Assembly: GCF_900129315.1 (NCBI RefSeq)
Contig: NZ_FQUS01000003.1
Location: 186,001-250,000, forward strand
Reading direction: 5' to 3'
Source of the DNA: Fodinibius roseus
Lineage (GTDB): Bacteria; Bacteroidota; Rhodothermia; Balneolales; Balneolaceae
DNA: 64,000 bases
Position 1 is the stretch's first letter, and every line of letters starts with the position of its first letter. Positions 57,834-64,000 of the stretch are shown one piece after another. The notes beneath the pieces were generated by a model. It saw only the letters and a program-made list of their open reading frames with translations, was not told where the DNA came from and searched no databases. Made by a program: the position numbers and the translations under genes.

Positions 57834-58682
57834 ATGAGTATTTTAATAGCCGACAGCGGTGCCACAAAAACAGAATGGTGTGTAAAGTCGGCGGACGATC
57901 ATGAGATTTACAAGACAGAAGGACTGAATCCCTATTATCATACGATACAAAGCATCCGGGATGTTGTCGAGCACGACCTGTCTGCGAGGATCGGCGATAT
58001 CCAAATCAGTGATATCTATTTCTATGGGGCGGGGTGCGACAGCGAGGAGAAAAAGCAGGAAGTGGAAACCGCTCTCGCATATAGCTTCCCTGAGGCGTCT
58101 ATCTATATCTATCACGATTTGCTGGGAGCGGCCCGGGCGTGTTTTTTCGATGAGCCGGGCATTGCCTGCATTTTGGGGACCGGGTCCAATTCCTGCCTGT
58201 ACGATGGCCGTGAAGTTGTTGAGCATATTCCTTCGCTCGCTTTTATTTTGGGTGACGAGGGCAGTGCGGGTTATTTCGGGAAAAAGCTGATTAATAAATA
58301 TTACCGGTTTGAAGTCCCCGATGAGCTCTGTGATGATCTGGAAAAGAATTACAATATGGATCTCGATTACATTAACAAGGGCGTCTATGACGGGTCCCAG
58401 AAAAGCCGGTTTATCGCCTCTTATGCCGCCTTCCTCGGAGAACATGAAGATCATCCTTTCGTGCGCGAGATACTTTATGAGGGATTTGAAAATTTTATCA
58501 GCCGCATTGTGATGAAATATACCGATGCCCGGGAGTATGAAGTTCGTTTTATCGGTTCGGTTGCCTACGGACACCAGGATATGATTAATGAAATTCTGAC
58601 CAAATACGGTATGAAATCGGGCCGCTACATCAGCAAACCCATGAAGCGCCTGATTGAATATCATTCGGTGGAAGTACAGTAA
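57834..58682 (+). CDS. BadF/BadG/BcrA/BcrD-type ATPase, likely N-acetylglucosamine-type kinase
   Basis: The 282-residue protein has an actin-like ATPase fold with the phosphate loops ILIADSGATKTEWCV and ACILGTGSNSCLYDG, and the adenosine motif GSVAYGHQDMI. The size and SIPSLAFILGDEGSAG-like motif (LAFILGDEGSAGYFGKKL) point to the N-acetylglucosamine/glucosamine kinase subgroup rather than to benzoyl-CoA reductase activators. Such kinases phosphorylate amino sugars, for instance from cell-wall recycling, which would fit the NamZ gene in this window. The substrate is inference. TatD follows 9 bp downstream. Confidence 0.88.
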   Translation: MSILIADSGATKTEWCVKSADDHEIYKTEGLNPYYHTIQSIRDVVEHDLSARIGDIQISDIYFYGAGCDSEEKKQEVETALAYSFPEASIYIYHDLLGAARACFFDEPGIACILGTGSNSCLYDGREVVEHIPSLAFILGDEGSAGYFGKKLINKYYRFEVPDELCDDLEKNYNMDLDYINKGVYDGSQKSRFIASYAAFLGEHEDHPFVREILYEGFENFISRIVMKYTDAREYEVRFIGSVAYGHQDMINEILTKYGMKSGRYISKPMKRLIEYHSVEVQ

Positions 58683-58691
58683 GCATTCATA

Positions 58692-59462
58692 GTGATTGAT
58701 ACGCATTGCCATCTCTATTCCGAGCAGTTCGAAGGCGACATCGCGGACGTCCTGAACCGGGCGTCCGGTGCGGGTGTCCGCCATATCTTTATGCCGGCCA
58801 TTGACCTCGATTCGCTGCCCGAAATGGACAAGCTCAGCCATCCGGAAATAGCGCTGCATAAGATGGCGGGCATTCATCCCACCTCTATCAACGAGGGCGC
58901 CCGGGTCACAGAAGAAACATTGTATGCATACTGCGACGATCCGGCCATCGCGGGCGTCGGTGAAACCGGGCTGGATTATTACTGGAGCGACGAATACCGG
59001 GACGAACAGCAGAAAAGCCTGCGCATTCATTGCAGGGTTGCCCGTCAGGTCCGGAAACCCATTATCCTGCATAACCGGGTCAGTACCGGCGATCTGCTGG
59101 ATATCGTGGAGGAGCAGCAGGATGGCAGGCTCTCCGGCATTTGGCACTGTTTTAACGGTTCGGTTGACGAGGGCCGGCGTGCCCTGGATCTCGGTCTTCA
59201 CCTGGGGATCGGCGGAATCTTCACCTTTAAAAATGCGGGCGTTGATAAGACGGTGGCGCAGCTTCCCCTCGAGAAGATGATGCTCGAAACCGATGCCCCC
59301 TATCTGGCGCCTGTTCCCAAACGAGGCCAGCGCAATGAACCCGCCTTCATCCGGTTTACCGCCCGGCGCCTGTCGGAGGTTAAAGAGCTGCCGCTGGATG
59401 CGGTCGTACGCCAGACCTCCCAGACAGCCCTGGAACTATTCGGAGTAGGGAATAAAGCGTGA
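58692..59462 (+). CDS. TatD family metal-dependent hydrolase (DNase)
   Basis: The 256-residue protein starts at a GTG, 9 bp after the kinase stop. The TIM-barrel metal motifs are intact: DTHCHLYSEQF, GIHPTSI, GVGETGLDYYW, IILHNRVSTGD, GIWHCFNGS and LETDAPYLAP. TatD proteins have magnesium-dependent 3'-5' exonuclease activity on DNA/RNA and may aid repair. It probably forms a two-gene unit with the kinase. Confidence 0.94.
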   Translation: MIDTHCHLYSEQFEGDIADVLNRASGAGVRHIFMPAIDLDSLPEMDKLSHPEIALHKMAGIHPTSINEGARVTEETLYAYCDDPAIAGVGETGLDYYWSDEYRDEQQKSLRIHCRVARQVRKPIILHNRVSTGDLLDIVEEQQDGRLSGIWHCFNGSVDEGRRALDLGLHLGIGGIFTFKNAGVDKTVAQLPLEKMMLETDAPYLAPVPKRGQRNEPAFIRFTARRLSEVKELPLDAVVRQTSQTALELFGVGNKA

Positions 59463-59598
59463 AAGGAAGATTACATATTTCGCAACAGGCAGCTCTTACA
59501 CTTGAAGAGACAAGCAGGAAGTCAAAAATTTGAGGCTGGCCTGGAATGCAAAATTTCTTGACTTGATCCTTGACACGGAGAGTTAAAACGGGCAGCCT

Positions 59599-59680
59599 CT
59601 GATAGCTGATAGCTGATAGCTGATAGCTGATAGCTGATAGCTGATAGCTGATAGCTGATAGCTGATAGCTGATAGCTGAT
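59599..59680. repeat. Perfect heptamer tandem repeat (CTGATAG)n
   Basis: Eleven exact copies of CTGATAG plus CTGAT (82 bp) stand between the convergent tatD and pdxB genes. The last base of the array is the first base of the pdxB stop codon (TGA on the - strand), so changes of copy number would sit at the very end of the gene but not alter the protein. Confidence 0.9.
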
Positions 59681-60816
59681 CAAATAACCTGTATCCTGAA
59701 CCCCAGGTTCTTTAGTACGGGAAATCGTTCGAAGTAGGAGTCCCGCAGCCGGATATGGCTGAATTCGTGTCTCAGGGGGAACTCCGCCCGGAGGTTGTTA
59801 AAAAGCCTGCCTCGTATGCGAGGGGAGTTGCTCAAAATACGGCGAAGCTCGGCTTCATAGGCCCCGATCGGGTGCAGCTGTTTCATCAGTTCCGGCAAAT
59901 CCTTAAAATGATCCACGGGTTCATCAACCTGTTTCAGGGAATATTCAGGGCGCTGTTTTTTTTGATCGATGTTGAAGTGGGCGAGCAGCGCATCCGCCAC
60001 ATATTGGGAGGCATTTAATTTGGCCTGTATCGAATAGCCTGCAATATGGGGAGTCTTCAGGTACGCTTTTTCGGCCGAACGGAGATCTATTTCCGGTTCG
60101 TTCTCCCACACATCCAGCATATAGTAGGGGACGGACCCTTCTTGTTGAGCTTTCAGCAACGCTTGCTCATCAACAATGCCGCCGCGGGCCGTATTGATGA
60201 CCAGTTCAAAAGAATGACGGGACAGTTTTTCCTCATCCAGCCAGTGAAAGGTGGGGTGTTCTCCCGACGTCGTCAGGGGCGTATGGAAGGTAAGAATATC
60301 GGTGTGCAGAAGCTGATCCAGCGGGGCAGAGGTGAAGGACGCTTCCCGCTGGTCCCGCGGGGGATCATAGCCGACGGTTTGGATATTCCGATCCAGTTCG
60401 TCCAGTATTTTCTGTACCTGAAAGCCCACGTGCCCGACCCCCACGATGCCCACGGAGCGGTTTTCCAGCGGTTTTTGTTCCTGTTCGGACCAGATCAGCA
60501 GGCTGGCAGCTATGTATTCGGCTACCGATCGGGCATTGCAGCCGGCGGCATCGACGAACGCGACGCCATTTTTTTTCAGGTGGTCCCGGTCTACATGATC
60601 GGTACCCGACGATCCCGTCCCGATAAAGGAGAGCGATCCGGGAATCTCAGGCAGGGTGCGGGGATTAATGGGATTGACTGTCCGTATGAGCAATCCCTGC
60701 GCCCGGTGGAGGTCGTCCGGCAGCCCTTCGGAGGGATCAAAGAGTATGAGATCAATGGAATCCGGGAAAAAGGAGGCTATTTTGTATAGATGTTGATCGG
60801 CAAAGACGGTAATCAT
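59680..60816 (-). CDS. pdxB: Erythronate-4-phosphate dehydrogenase
   Basis: The 378-residue protein is a D-2-hydroxyacid dehydrogenase: NAD motif VGIVGVGHVGFQVQK, the catalytic Arg in NTARGGIVDEQAL, Glu/Asp in DVWENEPEID and His in TPHIAGYSIQAK. TPHIAGYS and the extra C-terminal ~90 residues set PdxB apart from plain phosphoglycerate dehydrogenases. It oxidises 4-phosphoerythronate in the DXP-dependent pyridoxal phosphate pathway. Other pdx genes are not in the window. Confidence 0.93.
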   Translation of the reverse strand: MITVFADQHLYKIASFFPDSIDLILFDPSEGLPDDLHRAQGLLIRTVNPINPRTLPEIPGSLSFIGTGSSGTDHVDRDHLKKNGVAFVDAAGCNARSVAEYIAASLLIWSEQEQKPLENRSVGIVGVGHVGFQVQKILDELDRNIQTVGYDPPRDQREASFTSAPLDQLLHTDILTFHTPLTTSGEHPTFHWLDEEKLSRHSFELVINTARGGIVDEQALLKAQQEGSVPYYMLDVWENEPEIDLRSAEKAYLKTPHIAGYSIQAKLNASQYVADALLAHFNIDQKKQRPEYSLKQVDEPVDHFKDLPELMKQLHPIGAYEAELRRILSNSPRIRGRLFNNLRAEFPLRHEFSHIRLRDSYFERFPVLKNLGFRIQVI

Positions 60817-60914
60817 AGTTTCTATTGTTAATTTGTGGGGAAAAATACGTTATTGCTACGTATCCGGCTTTTTACTACACATCCGTGTCCACAAAGAATG
60901 TAACTTCTTTATCT

Positions 60915-62297
60915 ATGGCTACAAAATCGTACAACCCTGTGTCCCTAATCGCCAAAAAGCGTGACGGGAAAATACTGGAACGTCCGGAGATAAGCTACCT
61001 GGTCGAACAGTATACCCGGGATAAGCTGCCGGACTACCAGATGAGTGCGTTTCTGATGGCCGCTTTTTTGAATGGGCTGAACGAGGAAGAAGCTTCGGCG
61101 CTGACGCATGCGATGCTGCATTCGGGCCGAGTGCTGGATCTCAGCGATCTCCCGGGCAAAAAAGTGGACAAGCACTCTACCGGTGGCGTGGGCGATAAGC
61201 TTTCCCTTATATTAGCACCGATTGTGGCCAGTTACGGCATCCCGGTTCCGATGATTTCCGGGCGGGGACTGGGACACACCGGCGGTACGCTCGACAAGCT
61301 GGAGTCGATTCCCGGCTTTAAGGTGGATCTGACGCTTGAACGGTACCGGGAGGTGCTTTCTACATGCGGGATGGTGATGGCGGGACAGACCGAAGAGGTT
61401 GCCCCGGCTGACAAGCGGATGTATGCCTTGCGTGATGTGACGGCTACGGTAGAGTCCATCCCGCTGATCGCAAGCAGTATTATGAGTAAAAAGCTGGCAG
61501 AAGGGATCGATGCCCTGGTGATGGATGTCAAGTTCGGCTCCGGCGCTTTTATGAAAACACCGGAAAAAGCTCAGCAGCTCGCAGAAACGCTGGTGGCTAT
61601 CGGCGAAAATTTCGGCAAAGAGACGATCGCTTATCTGACCGACATGAACCAGCCGCTGGGCTATAAAATCGGAAACTGGCTGGAGGTGGAAGAAGCGATG
61701 GAGGGACTGCAGGGCCGGGGGCCCGGGGATGTGATGCAGGTAACGCATACGCTGGCGGGGACCATGATCATGCTGGGAGGCAAGGCAGAAACCGTGGAAG
61801 AGGGTATGGAACGAAGTAAGGAAGCTGTTGCTAACGGACAGGCGTATGAGAAATGGCTGGAGGTGACGGGGGCCCAGGGCGGCGATGCGGCTGTGCCGGG
61901 GAATTGTGAGAGCTATCCGAAGGCGAAGTATCAATTTGACATCGACGCCCCGGAATCCGGCTATCTGTCGGTGGTGGATGCTTATAAAATCGGTGTTGCT
62001 TCCCTGGAGCTGGGGGCGGGACGCAAGACGAAGGAGGACCGGGTGGATCCGGCTGCCGGTATTGAGTTAAAACACAAAGCCGGCGACCCGGTGAAAAAGG
62101 GTGAAACATTAGCCGTAGGTTTTACGAACAATAAAGAGGCCTTGGAAGTAGCAGGGAATGCGATGCGAAATGCATTTGTAGTTTCCCGTGAAAAAGGTGA
62201 GAAGCTCCCGATGATCACACACCGCGTTGATCGGGCCGGCAGCCACAAAATAAAATTTAACCCTGAAAAAGATTGCAATATCAATAAAATAACCTAA
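60915..62297 (+). CDS. Pyrimidine-nucleoside (thymidine) phosphorylase
   Basis: The protein has 460 residues from the ATG at 60915; the frame opens 30 codons earlier, but those are not conserved-looking. Motifs are KKRDGKILERPEISYLV, KVDKHSTGGVGDKLSL (phosphate loop), SGRGLGHTGGTLDKLESIPG and MDVKFGSGAFMKT. It phosphorolyses thymidine, uridine or deoxyuridine to the base and (deoxy)ribose-1-phosphate. Whether it prefers thymidine (DeoA) or all pyrimidines (Pdp) cannot be told by eye. Confidence 0.95.
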   Translation: MATKSYNPVSLIAKKRDGKILERPEISYLVEQYTRDKLPDYQMSAFLMAAFLNGLNEEEASALTHAMLHSGRVLDLSDLPGKKVDKHSTGGVGDKLSLILAPIVASYGIPVPMISGRGLGHTGGTLDKLESIPGFKVDLTLERYREVLSTCGMVMAGQTEEVAPADKRMYALRDVTATVESIPLIASSIMSKKLAEGIDALVMDVKFGSGAFMKTPEKAQQLAETLVAIGENFGKETIAYLTDMNQPLGYKIGNWLEVEEAMEGLQGRGPGDVMQVTHTLAGTMIMLGGKAETVEEGMERSKEAVANGQAYEKWLEVTGAQGGDAAVPGNCESYPKAKYQFDIDAPESGYLSVVDAYKIGVASLELGAGRKTKEDRVDPAAGIELKHKAGDPVKKGETLAVGFTNNKEALEVAGNAMRNAFVVSREKGEKLPMITHRVDRAGSHKIKFNPEKDCNINKIT

Positions 62298-62376
62298 CTT
62301 TACTATACTAATTATTGCTTATTGCAACGTTGTGTTTGATTAGGGCAAGGGCAAAATCTAATAAACCACAAATACC

Positions 62377-63168
62377 ATGTTTAAACGATTTATTCGCGCA
62401 ATCAAGTCGCTATTCGGTGGAGTCGTAAGTTCAATGGAAGATCCGAAGCTTATTTTGGAGCAGAATATCCGGGACCTGAATGATCAGATTCCCCAGATGA
62501 ATGAAAATATTGCCACGGTCAAGGCGAACATGATTATGCTTCAAAAAGAGGTCAAAAAATATGAAAAACGTATTGAGAGCCTCACGGCCAAGATAAAATC
62601 TGCTATTAATGCCGACCGCGATGATATTGCCGAAGGCTATGCACTGCAGCTGGAGAATGCCAAAGAGAACCTGTCGTCTTCGAAAGAGCAGCTGAAATTT
62701 GCAGAGCAGGCGTATGAGAAGGCGCTGAAAGTAAAGAAAGCCTTCATCCGGGAAAAAGATCGCAAGATAGAAGAAGCCAAAGAGGCGCTGCGAGCCAGCG
62801 AACGAGCCGAATGGCAGGGCAAGGTGGCCGATGCGCTGGAACAATTTGAGACCGGGGGACTGGATCAGACGCACGATGAGATGGTTAACCGGCTTAATGA
62901 GGAAACGGCCAGGAATGAAGCCCGGATGGAACTGGCGCTGGATAGCGTGGATACGGAAGCGATGGAGATTGAAGCCAATGCCGAAAAATTACGGGCCAGC
63001 GAACTGGTTAAGCAGTTTAAATCCGAGATGGGCAAAACCGACGTTGGGGACAGAGAAAAAAGCGTGGGTTCATCCGGGGAACAGGAGGGAGAAATAGAAA
63101 TTGATGAAGAGGCTGTTGAGAAAGAACACGATAAAACCATTGGCAATAAAGAGCGCTCGAAGTCGTAA
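62377..63168 (+). CDS. PspA/IM30/Vipp1 family membrane-remodelling protein
   Basis: The 263-residue protein starts with an amphipathic helix (MFKRFIRAIKSLFGGVVSSM) and continues with DPKLILEQNIRDLNDQIPQM, the typical PspA opening, then long coiled-coil helices to about residue 215. The last ~45 residues are acidic and likely disordered (GEIEIDEEAVEKEHD). Family members coat stressed membranes as ESCRT-III-like polymers. The next gene resembles its C-terminal half. Confidence 0.93.
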   Translation: MFKRFIRAIKSLFGGVVSSMEDPKLILEQNIRDLNDQIPQMNENIATVKANMIMLQKEVKKYEKRIESLTAKIKSAINADRDDIAEGYALQLENAKENLSSSKEQLKFAEQAYEKALKVKKAFIREKDRKIEEAKEALRASERAEWQGKVADALEQFETGGLDQTHDEMVNRLNEETARNEARMELALDSVDTEAMEIEANAEKLRASELVKQFKSEMGKTDVGDREKSVGSSGEQEGEIEIDEEAVEKEHDKTIGNKERSKS

Positions 63169-63336
63169 TTTCAGGCTCAGACGCATTTATTGCGCACTTC
63201 GTGTTTCTTCGTGACGGGCAGTCTTATCCGAACCAGGATAAAAAAGCGGGTAGAAGGTTTTATGTGATTCAGCGTTAAGTAAAAAATAGAAGGTCGCGAG
63301 TTGAGGGTAAGGCTAAGGTAGAGGTTGGAGCTATAA

Positions 63337-63434
63337 ATGTTGAATGGTTAATTTTGAATGTTGAATTGTGAGATTTAACATATCCGTAATAACAGCCTAA
63401 ACCAACAACCAATAATTAACAGCAAATAACTAAT
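63337..63434. repeat. Two inverted arrays of degenerate heptads before the PspA-like companion gene
   Basis: Left array: ATGTTGA, ATGGTTA, ATTTTGA, ATGTTGA, ATTGTGA (63337-63371). Right array: AACCAAC, AACCAAT, AATTAAC, AGCAAAT, AACTAAT (63400-63434), ending two bases before the ATG at 63437. The 7-bp register is exact in both. Confidence 0.6.
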
Positions 63435-63436
63435 CC

Positions 63437-63925
63437 ATGAGTTCTGACAGCCGCAGTGAACGAGAGCGTTTAAAGGAAGAGTATAAGGCGCATTACCGGA
63501 AGATGCGTGCATCCAGAGAGCATCTGTCGCGGGCGGAGAAAACCCGGAATATTACGGAGGCGCTCCGGAATATGGACACGAGCCAAATGATGGAATCGGT
63601 AGATGACTTCCTGGACTCTCTGAAGCACAAGCTGGCATCGGTGGAAGCCCGGCTGGATGTAGCCATGGATAGCCTGACCCTGGAAGAGCACCTGGAGGAA
63701 ACCGAGAAGCAGCTGGATGAAGAGATGAGCCGCAGCAGGGCCAAAGACACCCTCAGGCAGCTTAAAACGGAAATGGGCCTTTTATACAAAGAGATTGAAC
63801 AGCAGGCTGACCATATTCAGGTTGAAAAAACGATTGGATCCGGATCCGCAGAAGAAGAGACCGATGGTGAAGAACCCGGAAGCCGGCCAGGCAGCCCCGA
63901 CGATAAATCGCAGGAAGATGAGTAA
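63437..63925 (+). CDS. PspA-C-half-like coiled-coil protein
   Basis: The 162-residue protein is all helical and acidic, without a signal or membrane helix. Its middle (LASVEARLDVAMDSL ... RQLKTEMG) lines up with the end of the upstream PspA (NEARMELALDSV ... KQFKSEMG). It lacks the N-terminal amphipathic helix, and the last ~40 residues are Glu/Asp/Gly/Ser rich. It may cap or modulate PspA polymers; this is inference. A gene starts at 63918, overlapping its end. Confidence 0.8.
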   Translation: MSSDSRSERERLKEEYKAHYRKMRASREHLSRAEKTRNITEALRNMDTSQMMESVDDFLDSLKHKLASVEARLDVAMDSLTLEEHLEETEKQLDEEMSRSRAKDTLRQLKTEMGLLYKEIEQQADHIQVEKTIGSGSAEEETDGEEPGSRPGSPDDKSQEDE

Positions 63926-64000
63926 GGAAGAGCAATCCATAAACTTTACACGCGAGGCTTTTTTGCATCCCGTCAATTTGGGAGTGCTGCTGATAGCTAC
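63918..64000 (+). CDS. Start of a further gene (3'-partial)
   Basis: An ATG at 63918 overlaps the stop of the PspA-C-half-like gene (ATGAGTAA) and opens a frame that is clear to the end of the window. It begins MSKEEQSINFTREAFLHPVN and continues LGVLLIA, which looks like the first transmembrane helix of a membrane protein. The overlap is typical of translational coupling. The family cannot be told from 27 residues. Confidence 0.6.
   Translation, partial: MSKEEQSINFTREAFLHPVNLGVLLIA

Noticed and set aside
57843-59201. 452-codon antisense frame across the kinase and TatD genes
   Set aside because: Both + strand genes are clearly real with intact motifs; the antisense frame spans two genes and has no family features.
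59599-59680. CRISPR array
   Set aside because: The 7-bp units are contiguous without spacers and no cas gene is present.

Overview
The window looks like the chromosome of a Balneolota/Rhodothermota-type bacterium, a relative of the Bacteroidota. The grounds are a SusC/SusD pair, CRTAC1-type FG-GAP lipoproteins, the gene orders purN-purH-mreBCD-mrdA-rodA and uppS-bamA-skp, candidate TTG/TAnnTTTG promoters, and start codons without clear Shine-Dalgarno sequences. This is inferred from gene content; no rRNA or tRNA gene is visible. I see no prophage, integrase, transposase or CRISPR array.

Region 1 (1-8157, + strand) is a catabolic cluster: the C-terminal part of a PQQ-type sugar dehydrogenase fused to cytochrome c, a SelA/DgaE-like PLP enzyme, an SMP-30-type lactonase lipoprotein, a RidA protein, a COG3964-type amidohydrolase/deacetylase, an RraA-like protein and a bile-acid/sodium-symporter-family (BASS) transporter. 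Every enzyme whose N-terminus is visible carries an export signal (Tat-like, Sec or lipoprotein). The cluster therefore reads as an extracytoplasmic, non-phosphorylative route that turns an (acyl)amino sugar, sugar acid or amino acid into ammonia and an oxoacid for import. This is the main candidate for a new system.

Region 2 (8331-17454) holds a divergent pair: a 1151-residue FG-GAP/ASPIC-UnbV lipoprotein on the - strand, and a SusC/SusD outer-membrane uptake pair on the + strand. A perfect 13-bp inverted repeat lies in the spacer.

Region 3 (17564-31193) is mixed housekeeping: an RsbW-like ATPase, an HNH nuclease, mnmA, a DUF4412 protein, an orphan anti-sigma factor, a metallophosphoesterase, a DUF255 thioredoxin-fold protein, mgsA, ndk, namZ, rlmB, two small membrane proteins and a glycerophosphodiesterase.

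Region 4 (31381-44552) has pyrG-nudix-amidohydrolase in a tightly overlapping operon, an MltD-like transglycosylase, PHP phosphatase-ribH, and uppS-bamA followed by three tandem OmpH/Skp chaperone genes.

Region 5 (44654-57325) has a VWA protein and rnhB (divergent), then a long - strand series that reads recA, recX, AI-2E transporter, purN, purH, mreB, mreC, mreD, mrdA, rodA. This joins recombination, purine synthesis and the rod-shape machinery.

Region 6 (57834-64000) has a BadF/NagK-type kinase, a TatD nuclease, pdxB, a pyrimidine-nucleoside phosphorylase, a PspA homologue, a shorter PspA-C-half-like protein and the start of a further gene that runs off the window.

Between the genes there is unexpected structure. 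A family of ~125-141 bp palindromic repeats occurs six times, always intergenic, with terminal and internal inverted arms. One 158-bp element has 24-bp inverted ends. Several arrays of degenerate 7-bp repeats stand just before start codons or terminators, and one perfect (CTGATAG)n array abuts the pdxB stop codon.
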